Source: Mycetocola tolaasinivorans (lineage in GTDB: Bacteria; Actinomycetota; Actinomycetes; Actinomycetales; Microbacteriaceae). Taken from it: DNA of 64,000 bases. The DNA is taken from contig NZ_RCUX01000006.1 of NCBI RefSeq assembly GCF_003667565.1, positions 124,001 to 188,000 on the forward strand. The letters are read 5' to 3'. Positions 43,072 through 50,151 of this stretch are shown in pieces. The notes below the pieces were generated by a model. It saw nothing but the letters and a program-made list of their open reading frames with translations, was not told the origin of the DNA and did not search any database. The translations under genes and the position numbers were made by a program. Each line of letters begins with the position of its first letter. Position 1 is the stretch's first letter.

Positions 43072-43368
43072 GATGAGTCCTTAGAAGTACGGGTGTCGAC
43101 GGGATCCGGGGCAGTGGCCTCAGCGGGCTCCGTTTCGACGGGTGTGTTGTGATGGGGTCCGGGACGACGATCGGAAGGTCGTTCCGGTGGAGTCGCGTAG
43201 ATACGCTCCGGGTCTCAACGCTGCGTTTTTCGCAGCGGAGACATGCTGACTGCTAGCGGACTAGCGGCACATTCGACAACACATGACGGTCTCACGGGGC
43301 ATCATCATGCCCACAGTCCCATGAGACTCGAAGGAGCTCTGGGTACACGCGAAATCAGTCATATGCCG
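43072..43368 (-). promoter_or_regulatory. ~290-nt structured 5' leader of the winged-helix regulator
   Basis: No full-size gene lies here. From the promoter at 43369-43397 the transcript would contain a hairpin at 43297-43312 (GGGCAT-catg/atg loop), the mini-ORF 43261-43308, then a hairpin at 43212-43242 (GTCTC + CGCTGCG, loop AAAAA, two-base bulge). A second tiny ORF (ATG TCT CCG ... TGA, nine codons, MSPLRKTQR) overlaps this last hairpin. The layout resembles an attenuator. Confidence 0.55.
43261..43308 (-). CDS. Candidate leader peptide MMMPRETVMCCRMCR
   Basis: A 15-codon ORF in the leader of the winged-helix regulator gene: three ATG codons in a row, then PRETV, then M-C-C-R-M-C-R and TAG. 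Five of 15 residues are Met and three are Cys, clustered before the stop, as expected for a peptide whose translation senses Cys or Met supply. A GTG at 43314 could add two residues. No strong ribosome site precedes it; part of the start lies in a 6-bp hairpin. Not proven to be translated. Confidence 0.45.
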   Translation of the reverse strand: MMMPRETVMCCRMCR

Positions 43369-43397
43369 ATTATGCCCAGAGCGAAGGGCGCTGTCAA
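43369..43397 (-). promoter_or_regulatory. Consensus promoter TTGACA-N17-CATAAT
   Basis: On the minus strand, TTGACA (43397-43392) and CATAAT (43374-43369) are separated by exactly 17 bp, close to the sigma-70 consensus. It directs transcription toward the winged-helix regulator, with a start expected near 43362. Confidence 0.75.
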
Positions 43398-43420
43398 CCG
43401 ATTACCCCCGATTGGGGGGA

Positions 43421-43455
43421 CAAAAAACGGCGGCACCGAAAATCGGTGCCGCCGT
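43421..43455 (-). terminator. Rho-independent terminator of upp
   Basis: On the minus strand a 13-bp perfect stem (ACGGCGGCACCGA, loop of three bases) is followed directly by TTTTTTG, a classic intrinsic terminator. It lies 31 bp after the upp stop codon and just before the promoter of the next leftward gene. Confidence 0.93.
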
Positions 43456-43485
43456 GGGCCCGAGCCGAGTGCTCGGGACGAAGTG

Positions 43486-44118
43486 TTAGACCAGGCCGTA
43501 CAGGCGGTCGCCCGCGTCACCCAGACCGGGAACGATGTAGCCGTGGTCGTCCAGGCGCTCGTCAACGGTGCCCAGCACGAGCTTGACGTCGCGGCCCTCG
43601 GTGAGCTTCTCCAGCGCGGCCACGCCCTCGGGAGCGGCGAGCAGGCAGATGGCGGTGACGTCATCCGCACCGCGGTCAAAGAGGAACTCGATGGCGGCGC
43701 CGAGCGAACCACCGGTTGCGAGCATCGGGTCGAGCACGAAGCACTGACGGCCCGAGAGGTCGTCCGGCAGGCGCTCGGCGTAGGTCTTGGGCTCGAAGGT
43801 CTCCTCGTCCCGCAGCATGCCGAGGAATCCGACCTCCGCGGTCGGGAGCAGCTTAACCATGCCCTCAAGCATGCCGAGACCGGCGCGCAGAATGGGGACC
43901 ACGAGCGGACGCGGCGAGCTGATCGCGAGCCCGGTAGTGGTGGTGACCGGGGTCTCGATCTCGACAGCCTCGGTGCGGACCTCGCGGGTCGCCTCGTACG
44001 CGAGCAGGGTCACCAGCTCCTCGGTGAGGGACCGGAAGATCGGCGACGGGGTGGTCTTGTCTCGCAGGACCGTCAGTTTGTGGGTGATCAGTGGGTGATC
44101 GGCTACGTGCACTCGCAT
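43486..44118 (-). CDS. upp: Uracil phosphoribosyltransferase
   Basis: 210 residues, the usual length. Diagnostic segments are [34 protein letters not shown], the PRPP loop [16 protein letters not shown] and the C-terminal uracil-binding [16 protein letters not shown]. It salvages uracil to UMP with PRPP. It is divergent from tadA and ends in an intrinsic terminator. Confidence 0.96.
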   Translation of the reverse strand: MRVHVADHPLITHKLTVLRDKTTPSPIFRSLTEELVTLLAYEATREVRTEAVEIETPVTTTTGLAISSPRPLVVPILRAGLGMLEGMVKLLPTAEVGFLGMLRDEETFEPKTYAERLPDDLSGRQCFVLDPMLATGGSLGAAIEFLFDRGADDVTAICLLAAPEGVAALEKLTEGRDVKLVLGTVDERLDDHGYIVPGLGDAGDRLYGLV

Positions 44119-44153
44119 ACTGTTAACAATACCTGGGTGAAGGGAACTTGGCG

Positions 44154-44639
44154 GTGGCGATGAGTGTGCGCACGGAAGACGAGCGGCTGATGGGGCTTGC
44201 CCTGGAGCAGGCGCGCCGGACGACGGCGAGTGCGGACGTTCCCGTGGGTGCGGTTCTCGTCGATTCCACGGGTGCGGTGGTGGCCACCGGATACAACCTG
44301 AAAGAGGCTCGCCACGACCCCACCGCTCACGCCGAAATCGAGGCGATCCGGGCGGCGACGGCCCTGCGCGGTGACTGGCAGCTGCGCGACCTCACCCTGG
44401 TAGTAACCCTGGAACCCTGCATCATGTGTGCGGGCGCTATTCTGGCGGCCCGCATCCCGCGCGTCGTGTTTGGTGCCTGGGAGGATAAGGCCGGTGCCGC
44501 GGGCAGCGCGTTTGACCTGCTGCGGGATCGCCGGCTGGCCCACCGCGCGGAGGTGCTGGGTGGAGTGCGCGAGGCCGAGTGTGCGGCGATCCTGGTCGAG
44601 TTTTTCCGCGAGACGCTCGCGAGCCCGAGCGAAATCTAG
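44154..44639 (+). CDS. tadA: tRNA-specific adenosine deaminase
   Basis: 161 residues if started at GTG 44154, which is 7 nt after AGGGAA; ATG 44160 is an alternative. The zinc and catalytic site is complete: HAEIEAIR with the proton-shuttle Glu and PCIMCAGA. The enzyme converts the wobble A34 of tRNA-Arg to inosine. It is divergent from upp and its end overlaps the convergent CDF transporter by 4 bp. Confidence 0.93.
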   Translation: MAMSVRTEDERLMGLALEQARRTTASADVPVGAVLVDSTGAVVATGYNLKEARHDPTAHAEIEAIRAATALRGDWQLRDLTLVVTLEPCIMCAGAILAARIPRVVFGAWEDKAGAAGSAFDLLRDRRLAHRAEVLGGVREAECAAILVEFFRETLASPSEI

Positions 44640-45571
44640 ACCGCGGGGGTGTGGGGCACGCGCTCGCGATCCACGTCCGGCTCGAGATAGATAACGCGGG
44701 CCATGGGCTCGGCCGTGCGGATGCGCGCCTCGATCGCGTTGATGCTTTCGGAGACCTCGGCGACGGTCCGGGCAGGGTCCACGGCGATCTTGGCCGCGAC
44801 CATGATTTCCTCGGGCCCCAGGTAGAGGGTCTTGAGGTGGATGATGCGTTCGGCCTCGGGCCCGGCAACGATCGCCTCACGAATGGCCGTGGCCTGCTCG
44901 ACCGTTGCCCCCTCTCCCACGAGGAGGCTCTTGGTTTCGACGCCGAGCACGATCGCGACCAGCACGAGCAGCGTACCGATGGCCAGGGTGCCGATGGCGT
45001 CCCAGGTGGCGTTGCCGGTAATCACGGTGAGGCCGACGCCGAGGAACGCGAGCACCAGGCCGATCAGGGCGGCAACATCCTCCAGAAGCACCACGGGGAG
45101 CTCGGGGGCCTTTGCGCGGCGGATGAACTGGATCCATGACTGGGTGCCACGGGTGTGGTTGGACTCCCGAATCGCGGTGCGCAGCGAGAAGCCCTCGAGC
45201 CCGATCGCCACGGTGAGGACCACCATCGGCAGCCACCACATTTCGAGTTCGTGCGGGTGGGTCAGCTTATTGATGCCCTCATAGATCGAGAACACGCCAC
45301 CCACGGAGAACAGGATGATCGAGACCACGAACGCGTAGACGTAGCGCTCGCGTCCGTACCCAAACGGGTGCTCCTCATCGGCAAGACGCCGCGACTTGCG
45401 ACCGCCCAGGAGGAGAAGGAGCTGATTGCCCGAGTCGGCGAGCGAGTGCACGCCCTCGGCGAGCATCGAGGCTGAGCCCGAAAAGAACCAGGCGATGAAC
45501 TTGGTCAGCGCAATACCGACGTTCGCCAGCAGCGCGGCGATGATTGCGCGATTTCCGCCCTGAGTGCTCAT
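44636..45571 (-). CDS. Cation diffusion facilitator transporter
   Basis: 311 residues with about six membrane helices. The metal site is recognised in ASMLAEGVHSLADSGNQ (helix 2, with H-x-x-x-D) and in PVVLLEDVAALIGLVLAF (helix 5), followed by a cytoplasmic domain (TLYLGPEEIMVAAKIAVD). It exports divalent metals, probably Zn2+, Mn2+ or Co2+, against protons. The motif style is nearest to the SLC30A9-like branch. Metal specificity is not certain. Confidence 0.9.
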   Translation of the reverse strand: MSTQGGNRAIIAALLANVGIALTKFIAWFFSGSASMLAEGVHSLADSGNQLLLLLGGRKSRRLADEEHPFGYGRERYVYAFVVSIILFSVGGVFSIYEGINKLTHPHELEMWWLPMVVLTVAIGLEGFSLRTAIRESNHTRGTQSWIQFIRRAKAPELPVVLLEDVAALIGLVLAFLGVGLTVITGNATWDAIGTLAIGTLLVLVAIVLGVETKSLLVGEGATVEQATAIREAIVAGPEAERIIHLKTLYLGPEEIMVAAKIAVDPARTVAEVSESINAIEARIRTAEPMARVIYLEPDVDRERVPHTPAV

Positions 45572-45670
45572 TTATGTCTCCTGCCAGATGGATGAGACAA
45601 ATACTAGTCCTCCGATGTGTCCCGGGTGCAAAAATCATTGCGCGGGTACTGACGTGTTGCGTCAGTAGCG

Positions 45671-46942
45671 TCAGGAAAGGTCGATGACCGTGCGGTCCCC
45701 GTCTGAAAGCGCGCGGATTCGCTCGAGGTTGGGGTCGTCGAATGTGCGGGCCCAGTTGTTGAGGGAGTCGAGGTTGGCGCCCTCGGAAACGGCCACTTCT
45801 CGCCAGCTCGCCACGGCGGCCGCTATTTCCCGCGCGCGTTCCACGGCTCGTGATCGGGTCAACCGGAAGTCAGCTGAGTGCTCAATGAGCGCTCTTACAT
45901 CGCGATCGCCGGGGTCACCCCCGGGTGTCAGCGGCGTATCTGATGTGCCGGAGCGCGCGGGATTGACGTCAAATGCCGGGGAAAGCCGCCATCCACGGCC
46001 GATCCGCAGGATCCCATGATTGCGCATATGATCGTCGATGTTGTTGACCAGTGCGGCAAATATGGCGCGGGAAAACATCTCCGCTGCATCGGCCGTGGGA
46101 TGCGCGGAGACATGCGCAATCTCGCGGGCCATCGTGGTGTAGTCGACGTGCTGATGATCAACCAACTGGAGCAGGGTGCGAACGCTCTGGAAGGGAATGC
46201 GCTTGTCGCCGACCCGATCAAAGCGATCGGTGAGAAATATCGATCGTTCGGAATCGAGCGGAAGCACTCGAGAGGGCTGAACGCGAATGCCCGCACGCCG
46301 CTGAAGAACCATGGTGATGTGTTCCCACAGGTGAAGGTCCCCGACGTCTGAAGTCTTCGGGAACTTGGCCAGCACCATGTTCCCGTCGGGGCCACTCACC
46401 CATGCCTTTGGTTGTGCCCCGCCGGGTGAGGATCCCGCGCCCAGGAGCAGATCGTGTTCCGAATCAATCTCACCGGAATCCACAAAGCGTTGGGCGGCAC
46501 GGGCAAGCTTTTCCAAATCGGTGAGCCCGGCCCCGGAGGTGCGCGGCGAGAGAAAACCATCATCGTCGGAGAATCGAAGCGCGCCCTGGCGGGTGTGATC
46601 GGGGACCAGGAGGAGGCGCGTGGCGGGAGTCATTCGCGGTGTGGGGAGGCCGTCGCGCAGGGCATCAAGCTGAGCCTGTCGAGCGAGGAGCTTGTTTCCC
46701 CAGGCGTCGGGTGTGGCGTCCTCAAACGCACCAAAGGTGGTTCGGCCATTCCTCGGCCGCTGAACGCCACGGGTCAGGGGAAGATCGGGGGAAATCGCGA
46801 ATCCCATGGTGTTCGCTAGCCACTCCGTCGAGTAGCTAAAGCTCTGGTCTTCTAGTCCATTGATCGGGTGCGTGGTGATCGTGAGTGTGCCGGCGAGTGA
46901 GTTGTCCACCCAGACGGTGACGATGCGAGCCGGCGGATTCAT
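45671..46942 (-). CDS. hipA: HipA-family kinase toxin
   Basis: 423 residues. The Ser-containing P-loop-like region (GAGSSPGGAQPKAWV), the ATP-site Lys in LAKFP, the catalytic NNIDDHMRNHGIL (Asp and Asn) and the metal Asp in SPAFDVNP are all present, so the kinase appears intact. HipA phosphorylates glutamyl-tRNA synthetase or other targets and causes dormancy. It is coupled by ATGA to the upstream hipB gene. Base composition is a little more AT-rich than that of neighbours. Confidence 0.92.
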   Translation of the reverse strand: MNPPARIVTVWVDNSLAGTLTITTHPINGLEDQSFSYSTEWLANTMGFAISPDLPLTRGVQRPRNGRTTFGAFEDATPDAWGNKLLARQAQLDALRDGLPTPRMTPATRLLLVPDHTRQGALRFSDDDGFLSPRTSGAGLTDLEKLARAAQRFVDSGEIDSEHDLLLGAGSSPGGAQPKAWVSGPDGNMVLAKFPKTSDVGDLHLWEHITMVLQRRAGIRVQPSRVLPLDSERSIFLTDRFDRVGDKRIPFQSVRTLLQLVDHQHVDYTTMAREIAHVSAHPTADAAEMFSRAIFAALVNNIDDHMRNHGILRIGRGWRLSPAFDVNPARSGTSDTPLTPGGDPGDRDVRALIEHSADFRLTRSRAVERAREIAAAVASWREVAVSEGANLDSLNNWARTFDDPNLERIRALSDGDRTVIDLS

Positions 46943-47217
46943 TCGGGGCCTCGCCCCACGCGCCTGCGGTTCAGCTGGCCGGCGCGAGCCTGGCCGAGAT
47001 CGGTGCGGAGGGGATTGACGGCGTCGATGAGACGGTCATCGATGCCGAGCACGCTCATCACCGCGATGAGTGTGGAGACGCGTGCGCCTCGGCCCTGTTC
47101 GAGGCGCACCAGGGTGGCGCGGGAGATTCCGGCGCGTTCGGCCACGAGTTCCTGGGGGAGATCGAGGATGATGCGCCACTGCTGGAGGAGCGCACCAAGC
47201 TGCTCTTCGCTGTCCAT
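46939..47217 (-). CDS. hipB: HipB-family XRE antitoxin
   Basis: 92 residues from ATG 47217, with AGGTGG 5 nt upstream; two GTG codons just before are less well placed. HTH: LPQELVAERAGISRATLVRLEQG. It binds HipA and represses the operon. The AT-rich region 47220-47285 upstream holds two TTATA-containing near-repeats (TTATACAC and TTATAAAC on the minus strand), the probable operator. Confidence 0.9.
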   Translation of the reverse strand: MDSEEQLGALLQQWRIILDLPQELVAERAGISRATLVRLEQGRGARVSTLIAVMSVLGIDDRLIDAVNPLRTDLGQARAGQLNRRRVGRGPE

Positions 47218-47311
47218 AAGCACCACCTAATGTATCGTTTATAAGCCATTAACGTACTTAGTGTATAACTTTGTTTACATTAAAGATAGAACTGGAGCCG
47301 GCAACTAGGAA

Positions 47312-47803
47312 CTAGGTGGGCGGGGTGGGCCGGCGGAAGGTATCGCGCATATGGTCGGAGTCGAGGTAGTCGGCCACGCCGATCAGGATGAGGCTGAAGA
47401 TGATCTGCTCGGTGATCATCCAGACCGGGTAGAACCCGGGAATGGCCGCGAGCACGAGTGTGACCACCGGGAAGATCTTGCTGAACAGGCGCAGTCGCGA
47501 GTAGCCCCAGGCCCAGCCGAGCTGCGCGCGCCAGGAGAAGTAGAACAGCGTCGCGGTCATGCCGAGAACAACCACGCTGCGGGTCCAAACCGAGAGGGGA
47601 ACGTGTTCGCCGCGGCCCAGGAGTACCAGCGCAATCACCACGGCCGCGATGCCGAGGAGCAGTTCGATCAGCAGCAGGATCGTGACGGCTCGGAACGCGC
47701 GGACCGTGCGTGGGTGGGCGCGCGCCTCCTCGGAGATCCGTTCGGAGGCGCGGGATCCCCCGGCGATGCGGTCCAGGCGAAGCAGCAGCGGCTCGAGTTT
47801 CAT
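47312..47803 (-). CDS. Membrane protein of unknown function
   Basis: 163 residues with about four predicted membrane helices (about 40-62, 72-90, 105-122, 126-144). It has a charged N-terminus and a conserved-looking WRAQLGWAWGYSRLRLFSKIF between helices. The start is supported by a -10 box TACCCT 6 nt before the ATG (leaderless). It is divergent from proC. No domain recognised. Confidence 0.75.
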   Translation of the reverse strand: MKLEPLLLRLDRIAGGSRASERISEEARAHPRTVRAFRAVTILLLIELLLGIAAVVIALVLLGRGEHVPLSVWTRSVVVLGMTATLFYFSWRAQLGWAWGYSRLRLFSKIFPVVTLVLAAIPGFYPVWMITEQIIFSLILIGVADYLDSDHMRDTFRRPTPPT

Positions 47804-47869
47804 GGTCCCAGGGTAAACCGATTGTCGCCACGCGGGCCGGAGCGCGCACCGCGGATTTAGGATGGGGGA

Positions 47870-48712
47870 ATGACCAGCACGAACGCACCCCGCATCGCCT
47901 TCCTCGGTACCGGTTCGATGGGCGGGGCGATCCTGTCCGGCCTCGTGGCCTCCGGCGCCACCGCCACGAGCCCGGTGACCGCGACCAACCGCACCCCGGA
48001 AAAGGCCGCGGCCCTGTCTCAGCTGGCCGGCGTGACCGGTGTCGCGCTGAATGACAACCCGGAGGGCAACCGCGAGGCCGCTGCCGAGGCCGACATCATT
48101 CTGATCGGTGTGAAGCCCGGCATGGTTCCCGACCTCCTCGCCGAGATTGCCCCGGCCGTGAAGCCCGGTGCGATCGTCGTGAGTCTCGCTGCGGGCGTGA
48201 CCATCGCCACGTTTGAGTCGATCCTGCCCGCACAGGCGATCGTGGTGCGCTCGATGCCGAACACTCCGGCAGTGGTGGGCCGTGCGGTCACCGGCATCGC
48301 CCCGGGCACCCGCGCCGATGCGGCCGCGATGTCCGCCGTGCGTGCGGTCTTTGAGACCGTGGGTGATGTCCTCGAGGTGGAGGAGGGTCGCATCGACGCC
48401 CTGAGCACCATCTCCGGATCCGGCCCCGCCTACGTCTTTGCGCTGATCGAGGCGCTCACCGTGGCCGCGATCGAGAAGGGCTTCACCTCGGAGGAGGCGG
48501 ATCTGCTGGTGCAGGGCACCTTCCGCGGGGCCACCGAGCTGCTCGCCGCGTCCTCCGAAACACCCACCCAGCTGCGCATCAACGTGACGAGCCCGGGCGG
48601 CACCACCGAGCGCGCTCTCGCGGTGATGGGCGAGGCCGGTCTCGACCAGGTGTTTATCCGCGCGACGGACGCCGCCCTGGCCCGAGCCACGGAGCTCGCC
48701 GCCGGAAACTAG
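47870..48712 (+). CDS. proC: Pyrroline-5-carboxylate reductase
   Basis: 280 residues. NAD(P)-binding FLGTGSMGGAILSGL at the N-terminus, VGVKP-type IGVKPGMVPDLL, VRSMPNTPAVVG and the C-terminal signature ISGSGPAYVFALIEALTVAA, then TSPGGTTERALAVM. It completes proline synthesis. The mRNA is leaderless (TAGGAT, 6 nt, ATG). Its stop abuts the end of the convergent cueP gene with no gap. Confidence 0.95.
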   Translation: MTSTNAPRIAFLGTGSMGGAILSGLVASGATATSPVTATNRTPEKAAALSQLAGVTGVALNDNPEGNREAAAEADIILIGVKPGMVPDLLAEIAPAVKPGAIVVSLAAGVTIATFESILPAQAIVVRSMPNTPAVVGRAVTGIAPGTRADAAAMSAVRAVFETVGDVLEVEEGRIDALSTISGSGPAYVFALIEALTVAAIEKGFTSEEADLLVQGTFRGATELLAASSETPTQLRINVTSPGGTTERALAVMGEAGLDQVFIRATDAALARATELAAGN

Positions 48713-49315
48713 CTAGCTGAGCTGCATCGTGGTGAGGCAGGTCGGGTCTTCGGAGCCGGTGGCAATCTCGGTGCTGGCGGATTTGCCGTCCTGAGTGATG
48801 GTGAGCGTGCCGGTGATGTCTCGGGGCAGCCAGATGCCGACAAAGCCGTTTTCGTTGGTGCGTGTTTTCTCCGAAACGATCGTCTCGCCGGATTCCGTCG
48901 TGACCGTGATCGACACGTCGGCGTCTCCCAGCTCGCCCAGGCAGGTGGTGAGGCTGTGGAAGTAGCAGTCGTGCGAGGTGCCCACGTACGGGGCGACCGA
49001 GAGGTAGAACTCGTCCTTCGGCATGGGGAGTTGGGTGGTCTTGCCGGACTGCTCCGAGAGAAGGAGAGAATCGGGGCGGATCGACGCCATCAGGTCCCGC
49101 GGCCGCTTGTCGAGCGCGGTGTGTTCGAGCTTTTCGATCACGCCGCGGGCATCCATCCCCTCGAGGCCGTGTGCGGCGAGCATGCCCTGAGCGGTGCTCG
49201 CGTCGGGTGCTGCCGAGGGGGCGCTGCCCTCCGCGCTACAGCCGGCCAAGCCGAGAGTGAGTGCGAGCAGCATCGGGGCGGCGGTGAGGGCAAGCTTTCT
49301 GGTGTGCGTCGACAT
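48713..49315 (-). CDS. cueP: CueP-family metal-binding lipoprotein
   Basis: 200 residues. A lipoprotein signal ends in the lipobox LAGC (hydrophobic stretch 8-24). The mature part carries the CueP hallmarks: CYFHSLTTCLGEL with two Cys and a His, and NGFVGIWLPRD. CueP binds copper outside the cytoplasm and supports copper and oxidative-stress tolerance. No copper pump or CueR is adjacent. A -10 box TAGCGT lies 6 nt before the ATG. Confidence 0.87.
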   Translation of the reverse strand: MSTHTRKLALTAAPMLLALTLGLAGCSAEGSAPSAAPDASTAQGMLAAHGLEGMDARGVIEKLEHTALDKRPRDLMASIRPDSLLLSEQSGKTTQLPMPKDEFYLSVAPYVGTSHDCYFHSLTTCLGELGDADVSITVTTESGETIVSEKTRTNENGFVGIWLPRDITGTLTITQDGKSASTEIATGSEDPTCLTTMQLS

Positions 49316-49396
49316 ACCCTAACGCTAACGAATGCCCACCCGGTCGCGACAGCGGCAGGTCGGAGGGTGATGCCGCCCCTGTCGGTTTTGGGGTGG

Positions 49397-49780
49397 CTAG
49401 CTGGCCCGTGCGAGTTGCTGAATTCGCTGGTAGGAGAGCCCGAGGAGCGTGCCGGCCTCGCTCTGTGAGAGCTGAGCCTCGTGAAGGAGACTGCGAACCG
49501 CTTCGCGTCTCAGCGCTGCGGCGCGCCTGCTGGCCCGCTCGCTTTCGGCCTGCAGGCGAGCGGCCTCGTCCCATGCTTCTTGGACGGAATTTGGCATTTC
49601 GATGCTCACGGAAACCCTCGCCTCGCCCTCCTCGAGATCAAGCAGCGCCATGACGATCCCATCGGCCATCGTCTGAATCTCGCGGATGCTTCGTGCCTGT
49701 GTCACGGCGTCGATTTCGGGGATGGTGATGATCCACCATTTTCCCTCACGTCGTGCCGTTGCCTCGTAGATCTGTGCCAC
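49397..49780 (-). CDS. hicB: HicB-family antitoxin
   Basis: 127 residues from GTG 49780, 14 nt after the hicA stop. The N-terminal half is the HicB fold (IYEATARREGKWWIITIPEID, cited in part, followed by ADGIVMALLDLEE). A coiled segment rich in Ala/Arg/Glu leads to a C-terminal HTH (LSQSEAGTLLGLSYQRIQQLA). It neutralises HicA and represses the pair by binding the palindrome at 50011-50047. Confidence 0.85.
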   Translation of the reverse strand: MAQIYEATARREGKWWIITIPEIDAVTQARSIREIQTMADGIVMALLDLEEGEARVSVSIEMPNSVQEAWDEAARLQAESERASRRAAALRREAVRSLLHEAQLSQSEAGTLLGLSYQRIQQLARAS

Positions 49781-49794
49781 GGTGATCCGCCCCT

Positions 49795-50004
49795 CTATCG
49801 CCAGCCGGCGGGTGTGTCTGGCAGTTTCTTGATGACCTGACGCACAACACCGGGTGAGACCGTGCCGTGCGTGGGAATGGCAACGGAGTCTGAGCCATCG
49901 GGGGATCCCCACACGTTGTGTCCGCCCTTGCTGCTCAGGAGAAACCACCACTCGGAGGCAAGGAAACGCTCGAGAACCCGCTGTTTGACTTCCCTGACCA
50001 TCAT
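49795..50004 (-). CDS. hicA: HicA-family mRNA interferase toxin
   Basis: 69 residues, typical size. The HicA pattern is seen in VLERFLASEWWFLLSSKGGH, followed by VWGSPDGSDSVAIPTHGTV and VVRQVIKKL; the second His (PTHG) matches the catalytic His of dsRBD-fold mRNA interferases. First gene of the hicAB pair. The 37-bp inverted repeat ends 7 bp upstream of the ATG. Confidence 0.88.
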   Translation of the reverse strand: MMVREVKQRVLERFLASEWWFLLSSKGGHNVWGSPDGSDSVAIPTHGTVSPGVVRQVIKKLPDTPAGWR

Positions 50005-50010
50005 CGTACG

Positions 50011-50047
50011 CTATCCCCCCCTTGTGGGTCCACACAAGGGGGGATAG
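50011..50047. promoter_or_regulatory. Inverted-repeat operator upstream of hicA
   Basis: CTATCCCCCCCTTGTG and CACAAGGGGGGATAG form a near-perfect palindrome with one extra C in the left arm and a 6-base centre. It lies directly before the hicA start, where the HicB antitoxin would bind to autoregulate the pair. Confidence 0.7.
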
Positions 50048-50106
50048 TGGGTGTAATTCCTGAGTGCCCGGACGTATGGGGTGTTTTGCCGAGCGCCCAA
50101 CACAAA

Positions 50107-50141
50107 ACGGCGGGGTCGGAGACAATCTCCGACCCCGCCGT
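50107..50141 (-). terminator. Terminator of metE
   Basis: A 14-bp perfect stem (ACGGCGGGGTCGGA, 7-base loop) lies 11 bp after the metE stop; on the minus strand it is followed by TTTTGTG, a short U tract. Confidence 0.88.
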
Positions 50142-50151
50142 GGTGCACTAC

